Shown piece after piece: positions 52,727 to 61,994 of a DNA stretch of 64,000 nucleotides. The notes beneath the pieces are model-generated. The model saw only the letters and a program-made list of their open reading frames with translations, was not told the DNA's origin and ran no database searches. The translations under genes were made by a program, and so were the position numbers. Source of the DNA: Antrihabitans auranticaus (GTDB taxonomy: Bacteria; Actinomycetota; Actinomycetes; Mycobacteriales; Mycobacteriaceae). The DNA is taken from the NCBI RefSeq assembly GCF_016481275.1, contig NZ_JAEMNW010000001.1:1643450-1707449 (forward strand), written 5' to 3'. Position 1 is the stretch's first letter. Every line of letters begins with the position of its first letter.

Positions 52727-54643
52727 CTACGACAGGTCGTACACCTGCACGCCGTCGACCTCGGTGGTGTGGAAGTTCGCTTCCACCCACGCGACGATCT
52801 GCGCAGACGCGCCCGCGCTACCGCCCATGCGACCCATTCCACCCGCGATGAAGTAGTGGATCTCCTTGTTCGCGACGTACTGCTGGAACTGTTGCAAGGT
52901 AGGCGAGGGGTCGGTGCCGTTGAACCCACCGATCGGCATCACCGGATCTTCCGTTGCGAGTTGGTAGCCCGCGGCGCTGTTCGCACCGATCGTTGCCGCG
53001 ACCCAGCGAAATGAGCCGGCGTCGGACTCGAGCAGCGCGATCAACTGCGCACTCGGGGTACTGCCGTTCAGCAATCCCCCGCCGGCGCCCCCGAACATTT
53101 CCTCCCCTCTGCCCTCTTGCCCCGGCCTGCCGTCCATCGGCGGCATTCCGCCTCGACCACCGCCGAAGCCGGAATCGACGTCCGGGCCTGCCGAAACGAT
53201 CGCTCCCGCTCGCGGGCGACCGATGGTCTCGGCCGCGTACGCGACCTGCCCGGCGAGTCCGACGAACAGAGCGGCCACAATTGCTGCGACGGTGATCCGG
53301 CGCGCGGACCACACCTGCCCGGCTAGCAACAACACTCCGCCGATGACTGCGGCGACGGCGATCGTCCAGCGCAGCCAGGGGACGAAATCTGCGCTGCGGC
53401 CCAACAGAATCCACGCCGTTACCGCTGTGATCGCAAGGACAACGACTAGCGCGATCCGCACCCATACCCGGTCCCTCTGCCGCCATGCGAGCACGGAACC
53501 GCCGGCGACCACAGCAGCGACCGCAGGCGCGAGCGCGACCGTGTAATAGGAATGGAAAATACCTTCCATGTAACTGAAGACGAGGCCCGTCACGAGAAGC
53601 CAACCGCCCCAGGCGACCAGCGCGGCTCGCTGCAGATCCAGCCGGGACTGCTTGCCTCGCAACACGATTCCGAGGACCAGTAGCGCGAGCGCCGCCGGGA
53701 TGAGCCACGCGATTTGACCTGCCTGAGCGGGCTCGAACATCCGGGTGATGCCCGCGTTCCCCCACATACTTCCGCCGCCGGGCCGATTGCCGAGGTCGAG
53801 CGCGTCAGGCATGTTCCCCGGCGTGACACTCCCGCGCTCATTGCCGTTGAGTCTGCCGAGCCCGTTGTAGCCGAGGGTCAGCTCCAAGATCGAATTATCC
53901 TGTGAACCACCGATCCAGGGACGAGACGACGTCGGCCACAGTTCGACTGCGAGCAGCCACCAGCCTGCAGAAACAACCAGAGCCACACCCGCGGCGACAA
54001 GCTGAAGCAGTCGTTTGCCCAGCTTCGGCGGGCCCGCAAGCAAATAGGCGAGAGCGAGCGGCGGCACGACCAGCATCACAGCCAGTTGCTTTGTGAGAAA
54101 ACCGAATCCGACGAAGACACCCGTCGCTATCAGCCACCGCGTGCGTCCGTCTTCGACTGCCCGCAGCAGCGCCCACGTCGCGCCGATCATCAGGAAAACG
54201 AGCAACGCATCGGGGTTGTTGAACCGGAACATCAGTGCCGCAACCGGTGTGACGGCAAGAATCACACCGGCAAGGAGACCGGCACTCGGACCGAACGAGC
54301 GTCGAACCGTGGCCCACAACAGCGCTACCGACCCGACACCGAGCAGCGCCTGTGGAACCAGAATGCTCCAACTGCTCAACCCGAACACCCTGACGGACAA
54401 CCCCATCAGCCACAGCGACGCGGGCGGTTTGTCGACGGTGATCGAGTTCGCAGCATCGGAGGAGCCGAAGAAGAAGGCCTTCCAGGACACCGAACCGGCT
54501 TGTGCTGCAGCAGAATAGAAGGAGTTGGCCCAGCCGCCGGCACCGAGGCCCCATAGGTAGGCGACTGCAGTTCCGACGAGCAGAGCGGCCAGCGCACCGT
54601 ACTCCCAGCGTTTTCGGCGGATTTCGACAGTCGTGGTCGTCAT
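52727..54643 (-). CDS. ArnT/PMT-type (GT39/GT83-like) membrane glycosyltransferase
   Basis: 638 residues with about a dozen helices. Family blocks: YLWGLGAGGWANSFYSAA, then the lumenal-loop acidic VDKPPASLWLMGLSVRVFG, FRFNNPDALLVFLMIGATW and GFLTKQLAVMLVV. It transfers a sugar from a polyprenyl-phosphate donor. The large extracytoplasmic C-terminal region (about 480-638) has a Gly/Met-rich low-complexity stretch (GGGRGGMPPMDGRPGQEGRG) and a soluble domain ending VEANFHTTEVDGVQVYDLS. It overlaps the upstream GT2-GtrA gene by 4 bases. Confidence 0.85.
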   Translation of the reverse strand: MTTTTVEIRRKRWEYGALAALLVGTAVAYLWGLGAGGWANSFYSAAAQAGSVSWKAFFFGSSDAANSITVDKPPASLWLMGLSVRVFGLSSWSILVPQALLGVGSVALLWATVRRSFGPSAGLLAGVILAVTPVAALMFRFNNPDALLVFLMIGATWALLRAVEDGRTRWLIATGVFVGFGFLTKQLAVMLVVPPLALAYLLAGPPKLGKRLLQLVAAGVALVVSAGWWLLAVELWPTSSRPWIGGSQDNSILELTLGYNGLGRLNGNERGSVTPGNMPDALDLGNRPGGGSMWGNAGITRMFEPAQAGQIAWLIPAALALLVLGIVLRGKQSRLDLQRAALVAWGGWLLVTGLVFSYMEGIFHSYYTVALAPAVAAVVAGGSVLAWRQRDRVWVRIALVVVLAITAVTAWILLGRSADFVPWLRWTIAVAAVIGGVLLLAGQVWSARRITVAAIVAALFVGLAGQVAYAAETIGRPRAGAIVSAGPDVDSGFGGGRGGMPPMDGRPGQEGRGEEMFGGAGGGLLNGSTPSAQLIALLESDAGSFRWVAATIGANSAAGYQLATEDPVMPIGGFNGTDPSPTLQQFQQYVANKEIHYFIAGGMGRMGGSAGASAQIVAWVEANFHTTEVDGVQVYDLS

Positions 54644-55863
54644 CGAGCGACCTGCCCCTCACGGAACACCCAGCGCAACCCGACGAACCGGGTGACCGTG
54701 GCAGCGAGATTGGCCACGACCAGCACCGCAAGCTCGACATGCTTGCCCGCTTCCGGAAGCCACTCGTGCAGACCGAACAACGATCCACTCGTCAGGCACA
54801 GCGCAAGGGCAAAGACCACGAGACCCTGCAGCTGATGCTTTGCGACAGAGGACGATCCGCGGACGCCGAAGGTGAAGAAACGGTTGGCCGCCGTGTTGAA
54901 GATCGCAGTGGCAAGCAGCGCAACGAAGTTGGCCGACTGCGCGCCGATCACAGGATGGAGCAGGAGGTACAGAACGATGTAGGCGACTGTGCTCGCTACC
55001 CCGACGACGGCAAATCGTGCCAGCTGCCCGACCATCCCGCGGGGCACGCCGGCCACCAAGGGCTCGCGTCCCATCGTCGCCCGCAGCTCGTCGAGCGGCA
55101 AAGCACCGGTTACCAACGCCCGGCCGAGCCGCAGCATTCCGAGCAGGTCCTTGCGGACGGTGTCGGCGATATCCACGCGGCTGTCCGGATCGTCGATCCA
55201 ATCGACCGGCACTTCGTGGATTCGCAGCCCGATCCGCTCCGCGAGCACGAGCAGCTCGGTGTCGAAGAACCACTCGCCGTCCTCGACCAGCGGCAACAGC
55301 TGGCGCGCGACGTCGGCCCTGATCGCTTTGAACCCACACTGCGCATCCGAGAACTTCGTGTGCAACGAGGTACGCAGAACGAAATTGTAACCACGAGAGA
55401 TGAATTCACGCTTAGGCCCGCGAACGACACGCGACGTGCGGCTCAAGCGCGAACCGATCGCCAGATCGGAATGACCGGAGACGAGCGGCGCAACCAGGGG
55501 CATCAACGCGTTGAGGTCGGTCGAGAGGTCGACGTCCATGTAGGCGACGACCTCGGCGTCGGACCCGTGCCAGGCCGACCGCAGCGCCCGCCCGCGCCCC
55601 TTGGCGTCGAGGTGAATCACCCGTACCCCGTCTAGATCGAGCGCGACGCGATATGCCGCAGCGAGAGTCGAATCGGTGCTCGCGTTGTCGGCAATCGTGA
55701 TCCGAGCCGAGTAGGGCACCTCGCGCGTCAGGTAGCGATGAAGCCGACGGACACAGGTCTCGAGGTCGTCCTCTTCGTTGTAGACGGGAATGACGATGTC
55801 GAGCGTCGGCGCCGCGACGTGGCCGGGTACGTGACGTTCGCGTTGGGCGAGTGAATCGGTCAT
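54640..55863 (-). CDS. GT2-GtrA fusion, polyprenyl-phosphate sugar synthase
   Basis: 407 residues. Residues about 20-250 are a DPM1-like family-2 glycosyltransferase: TLDIVIPVYNEEDDLETCV, DxD-type YMDVDLSTDLNAL and EWFFDTELLVLAERIG. Residues about 280-400 are GtrA-like with four helices (RFAVVGVASTVAYIVLYLLL, FVALLATAIFNTAANRFFTF). Such fusions make and flip a lipid-linked sugar for the next-gene GT39 enzyme, probably for envelope glycan decoration (inference). ATGA overlap with that gene. Confidence 0.88.
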   Translation of the reverse strand: MTDSLAQRERHVPGHVAAPTLDIVIPVYNEEDDLETCVRRLHRYLTREVPYSARITIADNASTDSTLAAAYRVALDLDGVRVIHLDAKGRGRALRSAWHGSDAEVVAYMDVDLSTDLNALMPLVAPLVSGHSDLAIGSRLSRTSRVVRGPKREFISRGYNFVLRTSLHTKFSDAQCGFKAIRADVARQLLPLVEDGEWFFDTELLVLAERIGLRIHEVPVDWIDDPDSRVDIADTVRKDLLGMLRLGRALVTGALPLDELRATMGREPLVAGVPRGMVGQLARFAVVGVASTVAYIVLYLLLHPVIGAQSANFVALLATAIFNTAANRFFTFGVRGSSSVAKHQLQGLVVFALALCLTSGSLFGLHEWLPEAGKHVELAVLVVANLAATVTRFVGLRWVFREGQVAR

Positions 55864-55937
55864 AGCGCTGAGAATGCTGGTTCAGCCTGCGCCGATCCTG
55901 CACACAGGCTGGCAGTTGGCTGGCAATGGCGCCAGGC

Positions 55938-56948
55938 TCAGAGCGCTGGGTCGACGCGATCCCTGCGGTACTGACCGGGACTGACGTCGAAGCGACTGCG
56001 GAAGGTCCGGCTGAAGTGGGAGACGTCCCGGAACCCAACTCGCTCGCTGACCTCGACGACGGTGAGATCTGTTGCTACGAGATACTTCCGGGCTCGCTCG
56101 AGTCGCGATTGGTATAGCCACGCACGTGGCGTGGTGCCGTAGGTGCTGAACAGTTTCTGGATGTAGCGCACCGACATTCCCAACTCGGCACCGATATCGG
56201 CCAGCGTGTGATCCGGATCGTGCAAGGTTCGCTCGATTGCCTGCTGCACCCGGGCGAGATCCTCCGCGTGGCTGAGGCCTGTGCTGCTGAGTGCTGCTGA
56301 ACTGTCCGCGAGCAGTGTGACGAGCATGTCGAGCGCCGAAGAGGAGAACGACATCGCAGAGCCCGCGGGTAGCGGCGAATCGAGCGCGGCAATATCGCGC
56401 AGAAGGTGGCCGAAAAGTGCGCCCCCGCCGGTGCCGCCGGGGATATTGCGGGCAGTTAGCCCGTTCATCGTTCGCTGGGGAAGTCGGGCTGTGAGCAGGT
56501 CGCGTGGCGCGCGGGCAACGACCTGACGGAAGTCGCCGCGGGCCTCGAAGACGAACGGAGCCCCGCAGTCGAGCACCGCGAACGCACCGTTCTCCAAGAC
56601 GGTCGTGCGCCCGAACTGCTGCACCTCGACCTGCCCGTCGGTGATCATGACCAGTAAATAGTCGCGATCCGAATCGTCGCGGACCATGCCGGGCGTGCGA
56701 TGAACCACGTGGCTCTGCGCGCGAATCGTGCTCACGTGCAGGTCGCCGAAAGCTCGCCCGCCCCATTCGCCGTCGAATAGCTGGCTGGGCGTTGTGAAGT
56801 TCACATCCATGTCGCCGTAGAGCCGATTGATGGTCTCGTTCCACCGGGATCGCCCCTCTGAGACGTCCAGTTCGCGGGTGTTCAGCGCGATGTCGGGAGC
56901 GGCTGCGGCCGTGCGCGTGGAGGCACGCTTCTGTGCGCTGTCAGCCAT
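55938..56948 (-). CDS. AraC-family regulator, copy 1 (GcoR-type)
   Basis: 336 residues from ATG 56948, GGAGGTG 8 bases before. The N-terminal AraC-binding-like domain (about 30-200) contains VDVNFTTPSQLFDGEWGGRAFGDL (split) and the cupin-like DYLLVMITDGQVEVQQFGRTT. C-terminal AraC HTH (about 230-336): MSVRYIQKLFSTYGTTPRAWL and ERVGFRDVSHFSRTFRSRF. Closely related to the other AraC at 59670; the same 20-base motif precedes both. Likely activator of the catabolic genes; inducer unknown. Confidence 0.87.
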   Translation of the reverse strand: MADSAQKRASTRTAAAAPDIALNTRELDVSEGRSRWNETINRLYGDMDVNFTTPSQLFDGEWGGRAFGDLHVSTIRAQSHVVHRTPGMVRDDSDRDYLLVMITDGQVEVQQFGRTTVLENGAFAVLDCGAPFVFEARGDFRQVVARAPRDLLTARLPQRTMNGLTARNIPGGTGGGALFGHLLRDIAALDSPLPAGSAMSFSSSALDMLVTLLADSSAALSSTGLSHAEDLARVQQAIERTLHDPDHTLADIGAELGMSVRYIQKLFSTYGTTPRAWLYQSRLERARKYLVATDLTVVEVSERVGFRDVSHFSRTFRSRFDVSPGQYRRDRVDPAL

Positions 56949-56968
56949 GTCGCGGGTCACCTCCTAGG

Positions 56969-56988
56969 TCCTAGTGTTCCAGATCACA
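56969..56988. promoter_or_regulatory. Shared 20-mer, copy 1
   Basis: TCCTAGTGTTCCAGATCACA lies between AraC copy 1 and the IclR gene and is identical to 60676-60695. Its other strand contains TGTGATCT, the left half of a CRP/GlxR-like site. Confidence 0.7.
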
Positions 56989-57058
56989 AGGACTTGGCAG
57001 GCGGACGATACCTCAGCCGCATGCAGTCGGTGAACTCCCCGAAAGGACGGAACTGGAC

Positions 57059-57877
57059 GTGGCGACGCTGCAAACAGTGCAGAAAATCGGCCCTGTACTG
57101 GACCTTTTCACCGTGACGCAGCCCGAATGGGGAGTCTCGGAAGTTGCGGCCGTGATCGACGTTCCGCGGTCGAGCGCACACGCATTGTTGTCGAGCCTCG
57201 TCGACACGGGGCTCCTGCAGTGCCGCTCGCGCGGTCGCTACCGACTCGGCTGGCGGATCGTGGAACTGGGCGAGACGCTCCGCGGCACAGTCGACGTCCG
57301 GTCGTGCGCCGCGCCGATCCTCGAGCAATTGGTCGAGAACTACGGTGAGACTACGCATCTCGCGGTCATGGATCGATGGAATGTCCTGTATGTCGACAAG
57401 ATTCTCGGCAACCACAACATCACGGTTCAGGGCGCGCGCGTCGGTACGAGACTCGACGCGCACTCCACTGCGGTCGGAAAGGTGATGCTCGCCCAGTTGG
57501 ACGACGTGGAAGTGCGGCGGTATCTCGCAATGCGACCGCTGCGCCGCCTCACCCCGTCGACCACGACGAACGAGCGGGCGCTCTTCGACACGCTCGCCGC
57601 AATACGCGCTACGGGCTACGCCGTGGACCTGGGCGAAACCGTCCCCGAAGTGCACTGCGTTGCAGCCCCTGTGCGCGACGACCTCGGATCCGTTGTCGCA
57701 GCGGTCAGTTTGAGCGTGCCCGCGACCCGGTTCGCATTGCGCCGGCCACAACTGGAGCGCGCAGTGGTCGCCGCCGCGCACGCGATCACCAGGTCGATCG
57801 CGGAGGCAAACGATTGTGCACCAATCGAATTGCGTGACACGCCGTCTGTTGCCGTGCTGCCCGCTCGCGCTTCCTGA
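57059..57877 (+). CDS. IclR-family regulator
   Basis: 272 residues, GTG start. Winged HTH (about 5-65): VQKIGPVLDLFTVTQPEWGVSEVAAVIDVPRSSAHALLSSLVDTGLLQC, split by the turn. Effector-binding IclR domain (about 80-250) with HSTAVGKVMLAQLDD and CVAAPVRDDLGSVVAAVSLSVPATRF. It precedes the meta-cleavage genes at 24 bases, so it probably regulates them; the ligand may be an aromatic or hydroxyacid. Weak ribosome site (AAGGA at 10 bases). Confidence 0.85.
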   Translation: MATLQTVQKIGPVLDLFTVTQPEWGVSEVAAVIDVPRSSAHALLSSLVDTGLLQCRSRGRYRLGWRIVELGETLRGTVDVRSCAAPILEQLVENYGETTHLAVMDRWNVLYVDKILGNHNITVQGARVGTRLDAHSTAVGKVMLAQLDDVEVRRYLAMRPLRRLTPSTTTNERALFDTLAAIRATGYAVDLGETVPEVHCVAAPVRDDLGSVVAAVSLSVPATRFALRRPQLERAVVAAAHAITRSIAEANDCAPIELRDTPSVAVLPARAS

Positions 57878-57901
57878 CCCCGCACTATCGAGAGAGAAAC
57901 C

Positions 57902-58696
57902 ATGGACAGCGCAGCACGAAAAGCAGCAGACCGGCTACTCGACGTCTACCGCACAGGCGAGCCGATCGAACCGCTCACTCCCGACCACCCGGACGCGTCT
58001 CTCGAACTCGCATACCGGATTCAGCAGGCACAGGTCGAGCAGTGGGAGTTGGCCGGTGACGTAGTGAAGGGCCACAAGGTCGGCCTTGCCTCACGGGCGA
58101 TCCAACGCCAAATGGGCGTCGACCAACCGGATTTCGGTCATCTGACCGCAAGCATGTTTCACCTCGAGCATCATCCGATCCCCGCAGGAACCTTCCTGCA
58201 GCCGCGGATCGAGCCCGAAATCGCGTTCGTCCTCGGTCGCCCGCTTTCGGGACCGGGTGTCACGATCGCGGATGCCGCGCGTGCAGTCGACTTCGTTCTT
58301 CCCGCGCTTGAAATCGTCGATTCCAGGATTCGCGACTGGAGGATCGGCATCTTCGACACGATCGCCGACAACGCGTCATCCGGCGGTGTGATCCTCGGCA
58401 GCAGGCCGGTCACGCTCCGCGAGTTGGACCTCCGTCTGGTCGGCTGCACACTCCACATCAACGGCGACCTGGTCGCGACGGGCGCGGGCGGTGCGGTACT
58501 CGGTTCGCCTCTGAATGCGCTTGTGTGGCTGGCTAATACGGTCGGTCCACTTGGCGTAACGCTGGAGCCGGGACATGTGGTACTGCCGGGATCGATGACA
58601 CGAGCCTTCGCCGTATCGGCGGGCGACTGCGTCGTCGCGAATATGGGTGGGCTCGGGTCTGTGACGGCCCTGCTCGGTCGAGAGGAAGAGGAATGA
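57902..58696 (+). CDS. 2-keto-4-pentenoate hydratase (MhpD/DmpE type)
   Basis: 264 residues. Hydrates 2-hydroxypenta-2,4-dienoate to 4-hydroxy-2-oxovalerate in meta-cleavage. FAH-superfamily-like hydratase: metal ligands E104 and E106 in RIEPEIAF, E137 in LEIVDSRI; FDTIADNASSGGVILGS and GSMTRAF are family-typical. Overlaps the decarboxylase gene by 4 bases. It is the first enzyme gene of a three-gene lower-pathway unit. Confidence 0.88.
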   Translation: MDSAARKAADRLLDVYRTGEPIEPLTPDHPDASLELAYRIQQAQVEQWELAGDVVKGHKVGLASRAIQRQMGVDQPDFGHLTASMFHLEHHPIPAGTFLQPRIEPEIAFVLGRPLSGPGVTIADAARAVDFVLPALEIVDSRIRDWRIGIFDTIADNASSGGVILGSRPVTLRELDLRLVGCTLHINGDLVATGAGGAVLGSPLNALVWLANTVGPLGVTLEPGHVVLPGSMTRAFAVSAGDCVVANMGGLGSVTALLGREEEE

Positions 58697-59478
58697 CAAC
58701 GTGGTGTGCCGCGAGCGTGGCGGATACGCTATTGCGCGCTGAGGATTCGGTAACGGCTCAGACGTCGATCCGAGCGGAATGGGACGGGCTCGACCTCGAA
58801 ACGGCCTATCAAGCACAGGATCTCGCCTTGCGGATGCGGATCGCCCGCGGTGAAAGTGTCACGGGCGTGAAGCTGGGTGTCACGTCGAAGGCCAAGCAGC
58901 GGCAGGTCGGCGTCGATTCGCCGTCCACAGCGTGGCTGACCGACAGAATGATGCTGCCGATCGGCGAACCGGTCCCGCGGGACAAAATGATTCACGCCCG
59001 AGCAGAGCCGGAGATAGCGTTCGTAATGAAGCACCGTCTCGAGGGGCCTGGCGTGTCCGCCGCAACCGCTTTGGCTGCAGTCGATTACGTCTTCGGGGCG
59101 ATCGAAATCATCGACAGCCGGTTCTCCGGCTACAAGTTCACGATGGCCGACGCCGTTGCCGACAACAACTCGTCTGGGCGATATGTGGTCGGTCCGGTGG
59201 CTCGGCGGCCCGAAGACCTCGACCTTGGGCTCGAGGCCTGCCTGCTCGAGGTGGACGGTGAAATCGTCGACTCCGCGACCGGTGCCGCCGTCCACGGACA
59301 TCCCGCCGAGGCATTGGCATTCGCCGCGAACACGTTGGGCGAGCGTGGCTTTGCGATCGAAGCGGGGTGGATCGTACTTACCGGCGGCATGACCGACGCG
59401 GTACCGATCGGTGCCGGCTCGCGCATCGCGGCGCACTTCACGCATCTCGGGAGCGTGACTGTGACCGGGAGTCGCTGA
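58693..59478 (+). CDS. dmpH: 4-oxalocrotonate decarboxylase (DmpH type)
   Basis: 261 residues; decarboxylates 2-oxo-3-hexenedioate to 2-hydroxypenta-2,4-dienoate and works in complex with the hydratase. Metal ligands E105/E107 in RAEPEIAF and E138 in AIEIIDSRF. The block GYKFTMADAVADNNSSGRYVVG distinguishes DmpH from the hydratase. ATGA overlap upstream; the tautomerase starts within its stop (TGATG). Confidence 0.86.
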   Translation: MTTWCAASVADTLLRAEDSVTAQTSIRAEWDGLDLETAYQAQDLALRMRIARGESVTGVKLGVTSKAKQRQVGVDSPSTAWLTDRMMLPIGEPVPRDKMIHARAEPEIAFVMKHRLEGPGVSAATALAAVDYVFGAIEIIDSRFSGYKFTMADAVADNNSSGRYVVGPVARRPEDLDLGLEACLLEVDGEIVDSATGAAVHGHPAEALAFAANTLGERGFAIEAGWIVLTGGMTDAVPIGAGSRIAAHFTHLGSVTVTGSR

Positions 59479-59690
59479 TGCCGATCATCGAGGTGACCAT
59501 TGCCGAGGGGCGCAGTCCCGAACAGTTGCGGCGGCTGATTCACGAACTGAGCAACGCCGCTCAGAACGCGTTGAACGTCCCGCTGTCGAATATCCGCGTC
59601 ATTCTGCGTGAAACGCCGACGACGCATTTCGCGGCCGGCGACGTCACCCTCGCTGAGCGCGAACAACTTTCACGCTTCCCGAGCCCGTAA
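59478..59690 (+). CDS. 4-oxalocrotonate tautomerase
   Basis: 70 residues. After removal of Met1, Pro1 is the catalytic base (PIIEVTIAEGR); Arg11, Arg39 (NIRV) and Phe50 (THF) all occupy the 4-OT positions, so it is a functional isomerase. It interconverts 2-hydroxymuconate and 2-oxo-3-hexenedioate, the step before DmpH. It ends in a 21-base overlap with the convergent AraC copy 2. Confidence 0.9.
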   Translation: MPIIEVTIAEGRSPEQLRRLIHELSNAAQNALNVPLSNIRVILRETPTTHFAAGDVTLAEREQLSRFPSP

Positions 59691-60656
59691 TTGCGCTGGG
59701 CTGGAACCGAATCGGCGGCGGAACGCTCGGCTGAAATGTGAGACGTCACGAAATCCGACGCGCTCGCTGATCTCGGCAACGGTGAGCGCGGTTTCAACGA
59801 GGTGGAGGCGAGCGCGTTCGAGCCGGACTTCGTACAGCCAGGTCCGGGGCGTGGTGCCTGCCATGGCGAACAGCTTGTGTATGTAGCGCACCGACATTCC
59901 GAGTTCGATCCCGATCTCGGCAGTCGAATGGTCGGGGTCGTGCAGGTATCTCTCCATCGCCCGCTGCACGGTTTGCAGATCTTGCCGATGGATACGCTGA
60001 GTGCCGCGCAGCGGCGGAGTCAGGTCGCCGATGGCAGCCACGAGTAGGTCCAGAGCCGAGGTGGCGACCGGCGACGTCGACCCTTCAGGCAATTCGTCTT
60101 CTGCTGTCGCAATTTCCACGAGCATGCGGGACACGAACCGTCCGATGCCGCTCTGGCCCGAAATTCCGACGCCGGTGACGTCGTCCAGGGTCTGCTCGGT
60201 CAAGCGCCCGGCAAGTAGCTCACGAGGCGCGCGCACGACGACCTGCTCGAAGCGCGTCGCGCCGTCGACTACGAATGGCGATGCACTGTCGAGAATCCCG
60301 AAGGCACCGTGCTGGAGCGTCGTCGACCGCGAATGCTGGCGCAGAATCGCGGTTCCCCGCGTGATCAGGCACAGCAGATAGTCGTCGCTGGGGTCCGAGC
60401 GAATCATGTCCGGCGTGCGTGTCACCGCATGCGGGTCCGCGCGAACCATGCTGAACGTCAGGTCGCCGAACGGTCGGACGACGAGTTCTGCGGCGAACTG
60501 TCCGCGCTGGTCAGGCCAGTCGACGTCCATTTCGCAGTAGGTCGAATCCAGCGTGTCGGACCACTGGACGCGGCTCTCCCGCGATGCCAATTCGGTTGTG
60601 TTGATCCGCACCGGCACGGTGCAGGGAGAGTCATCCTTCCGTGCACTCTCGGCCAT
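59670..60656 (-). CDS. AraC-family regulator, copy 2
   Basis: 328 residues from ATG 60656 with GGAGGTG about 9 bases before. Same architecture as copy 1: TYCEMDVDWPDQRGQFAAEL, DYLLCLITRGTAILRQHSRS, and a C-terminal HTH with MSVRYIHKLFAMAGTTPRTWL and ERVGFRDVSHFSRAFRRRF. The two are paralogues. Divergent from the P450 gene, with the identical 20-mer between, so it most likely controls gcoAB-type genes. Its 3' end overlaps the tautomerase gene. Confidence 0.87.
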   Translation of the reverse strand: MAESARKDDSPCTVPVRINTTELASRESRVQWSDTLDSTYCEMDVDWPDQRGQFAAELVVRPFGDLTFSMVRADPHAVTRTPDMIRSDPSDDYLLCLITRGTAILRQHSRSTTLQHGAFGILDSASPFVVDGATRFEQVVVRAPRELLAGRLTEQTLDDVTGVGISGQSGIGRFVSRMLVEIATAEDELPEGSTSPVATSALDLLVAAIGDLTPPLRGTQRIHRQDLQTVQRAMERYLHDPDHSTAEIGIELGMSVRYIHKLFAMAGTTPRTWLYEVRLERARLHLVETALTVAEISERVGFRDVSHFSRAFRRRFGSSPAQLRAREA

Positions 60657-60675
60657 GTTGCAGCCCACCTCCGCC

Positions 60676-60695
60676 TCCTAGTGTTCCAGATCACA
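60676..60695. promoter_or_regulatory. Shared 20-mer, copy 2
   Basis: TCCTAGTGTTCCAGATCACA between AraC copy 2 and the P450 gene, identical to 56969-56988; downstream both continue with similar GGAC/GGAAC and AGGCGGAC blocks, so the whole intergenic region looks duplicated. Confidence 0.7.
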
Positions 60696-60776
60696 GGAAC
60701 TCTTCGAGGCGGACAACCCGAACCCTCACCCGGGCGTCACCGCATCCTCCACGCAGTCAACGAAGGAGTACACGCA

Positions 60777-61991
60777 ATGACAACGTCTACCACATGGATC
60801 GACCAAATCACCATGGCCGAACTCGATCGCGACCCGAACCCGATCTACGAGCGCCTGCGGCGCGAAGCTCCCGTCGCATTCGTTCCTGCGGTCGGCATGC
60901 ACGTGGTGGCGACGCGGGAGCTGTGCCTGCAGATCACCCAGGACTCCGACACCTGGTCGACCGTGATCGCCCCGTCTGGTGGCCGCACGTTCGGAGCGGG
61001 CACTGTGCTCGCGTCGAATGGGGATCGGCACCGCGAGCTGCGTGAATGGATCGATCCGCAGTTGCGTCCGTCCGCGGTCGACACCTACGTGGAGAAGCTG
61101 GTCAGGCCACAGGCACAAGCCATTTTGGCGAAGATCGAGGGACTCGGCGCGGCCGATATCCAGGCGGCCTACTTTGCGCCGGTCAGCGTGCGTGCAGTGG
61201 CCGATCTGATGGGTCTTGTGGACGTGCCGTCCGACACCCTGGTCCGTTGGTTCCAGACGCTCGCGATGTCCTACGGAAATGCCGAGGTGGATGCCTTGGG
61301 CAACTTCGTGAATGCGGCGCCGTTCGAGGCGGGCGACAAAGTGAAGGACGAGATCATTGCGACGGTCGACCCCATGCTCGACCACTGGACTGCGAATCCC
61401 GACCACACGCTGATCTCGCACTGGTTGCACGATGGAATGTCGGACGGCGAGGTGCGCGATCGGGCGGAAATCTATCCGAACATCTACGTCTTCCTGCTCG
61501 GTGCCCTGCAGGAACCCGGGCATGTCATGACGACGACTTTGGCTGGGCTGCTGCAGAATCCGGATCAGCTCGAGAAGGTCGTCGACGAGCCGAGCCTGCT
61601 TCCGCGGGCGATCACCGAGGGCGCGCGCTGGGTAGCGCCGATCTGGAGTGCGGCGGTCAAGGTCGCCAACCATGACGTCACCATTGCCGGCCTGGAGCTT
61701 GCAGCCGGCACGCCGGTCATGTTGGCCTACGGTTCGGCGAATCGCGACGAATCGGTGTGGGAGAACCCTTCGGCGTTCGACGTCGACCGGCCCGCGATGC
61801 CGCACCTTGCTTTCGGATCCGGAAATCATGCTTGTGCTGGTACGTACCTCGGGACGGCGATCGTCCGGATTGCACTCGAAGAGCTGTTCGAGACGATCCC
61901 GAACATCGAGCCCGATCCCGAACGTGCGCCGCAGTTCTGGGGCTGGACCTTCCGTGGGCCGCAGGCGCTTCACGTCCTGTGGGAGGTGTGA
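60777..61991 (+). CDS. gcoA: CYP255A-type cytochrome P450, aryl-ether O-demethylase (GcoA-like)
   Basis: 404 residues, ATG with GAAGGAG 8 bases before. Heme Cys353 in LAFGSGNHACAG; E281-x-x-R284; the I-helix block LLGALQEPGH, in which the usual threonine region is altered, is characteristic of GcoA. The closing block FWGWTFRGPQALHVLWEV is nearly identical to GcoA from memory. GcoA O-demethylates guaiacol to catechol with GcoB as its reductase. Of the three aromatic cage Phe residues recalled from GcoA, two are conserved (F72, F392) and the third is Tyr166, so substrate preference may differ. Confidence 0.85.
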   Translation: MTTSTTWIDQITMAELDRDPNPIYERLRREAPVAFVPAVGMHVVATRELCLQITQDSDTWSTVIAPSGGRTFGAGTVLASNGDRHRELREWIDPQLRPSAVDTYVEKLVRPQAQAILAKIEGLGAADIQAAYFAPVSVRAVADLMGLVDVPSDTLVRWFQTLAMSYGNAEVDALGNFVNAAPFEAGDKVKDEIIATVDPMLDHWTANPDHTLISHWLHDGMSDGEVRDRAEIYPNIYVFLLGALQEPGHVMTTTLAGLLQNPDQLEKVVDEPSLLPRAITEGARWVAPIWSAAVKVANHDVTIAGLELAAGTPVMLAYGSANRDESVWENPSAFDVDRPAMPHLAFGSGNHACAGTYLGTAIVRIALEELFETIPNIEPDPERAPQFWGWTFRGPQALHVLWEV

Positions 61992-61994
61992 GCG

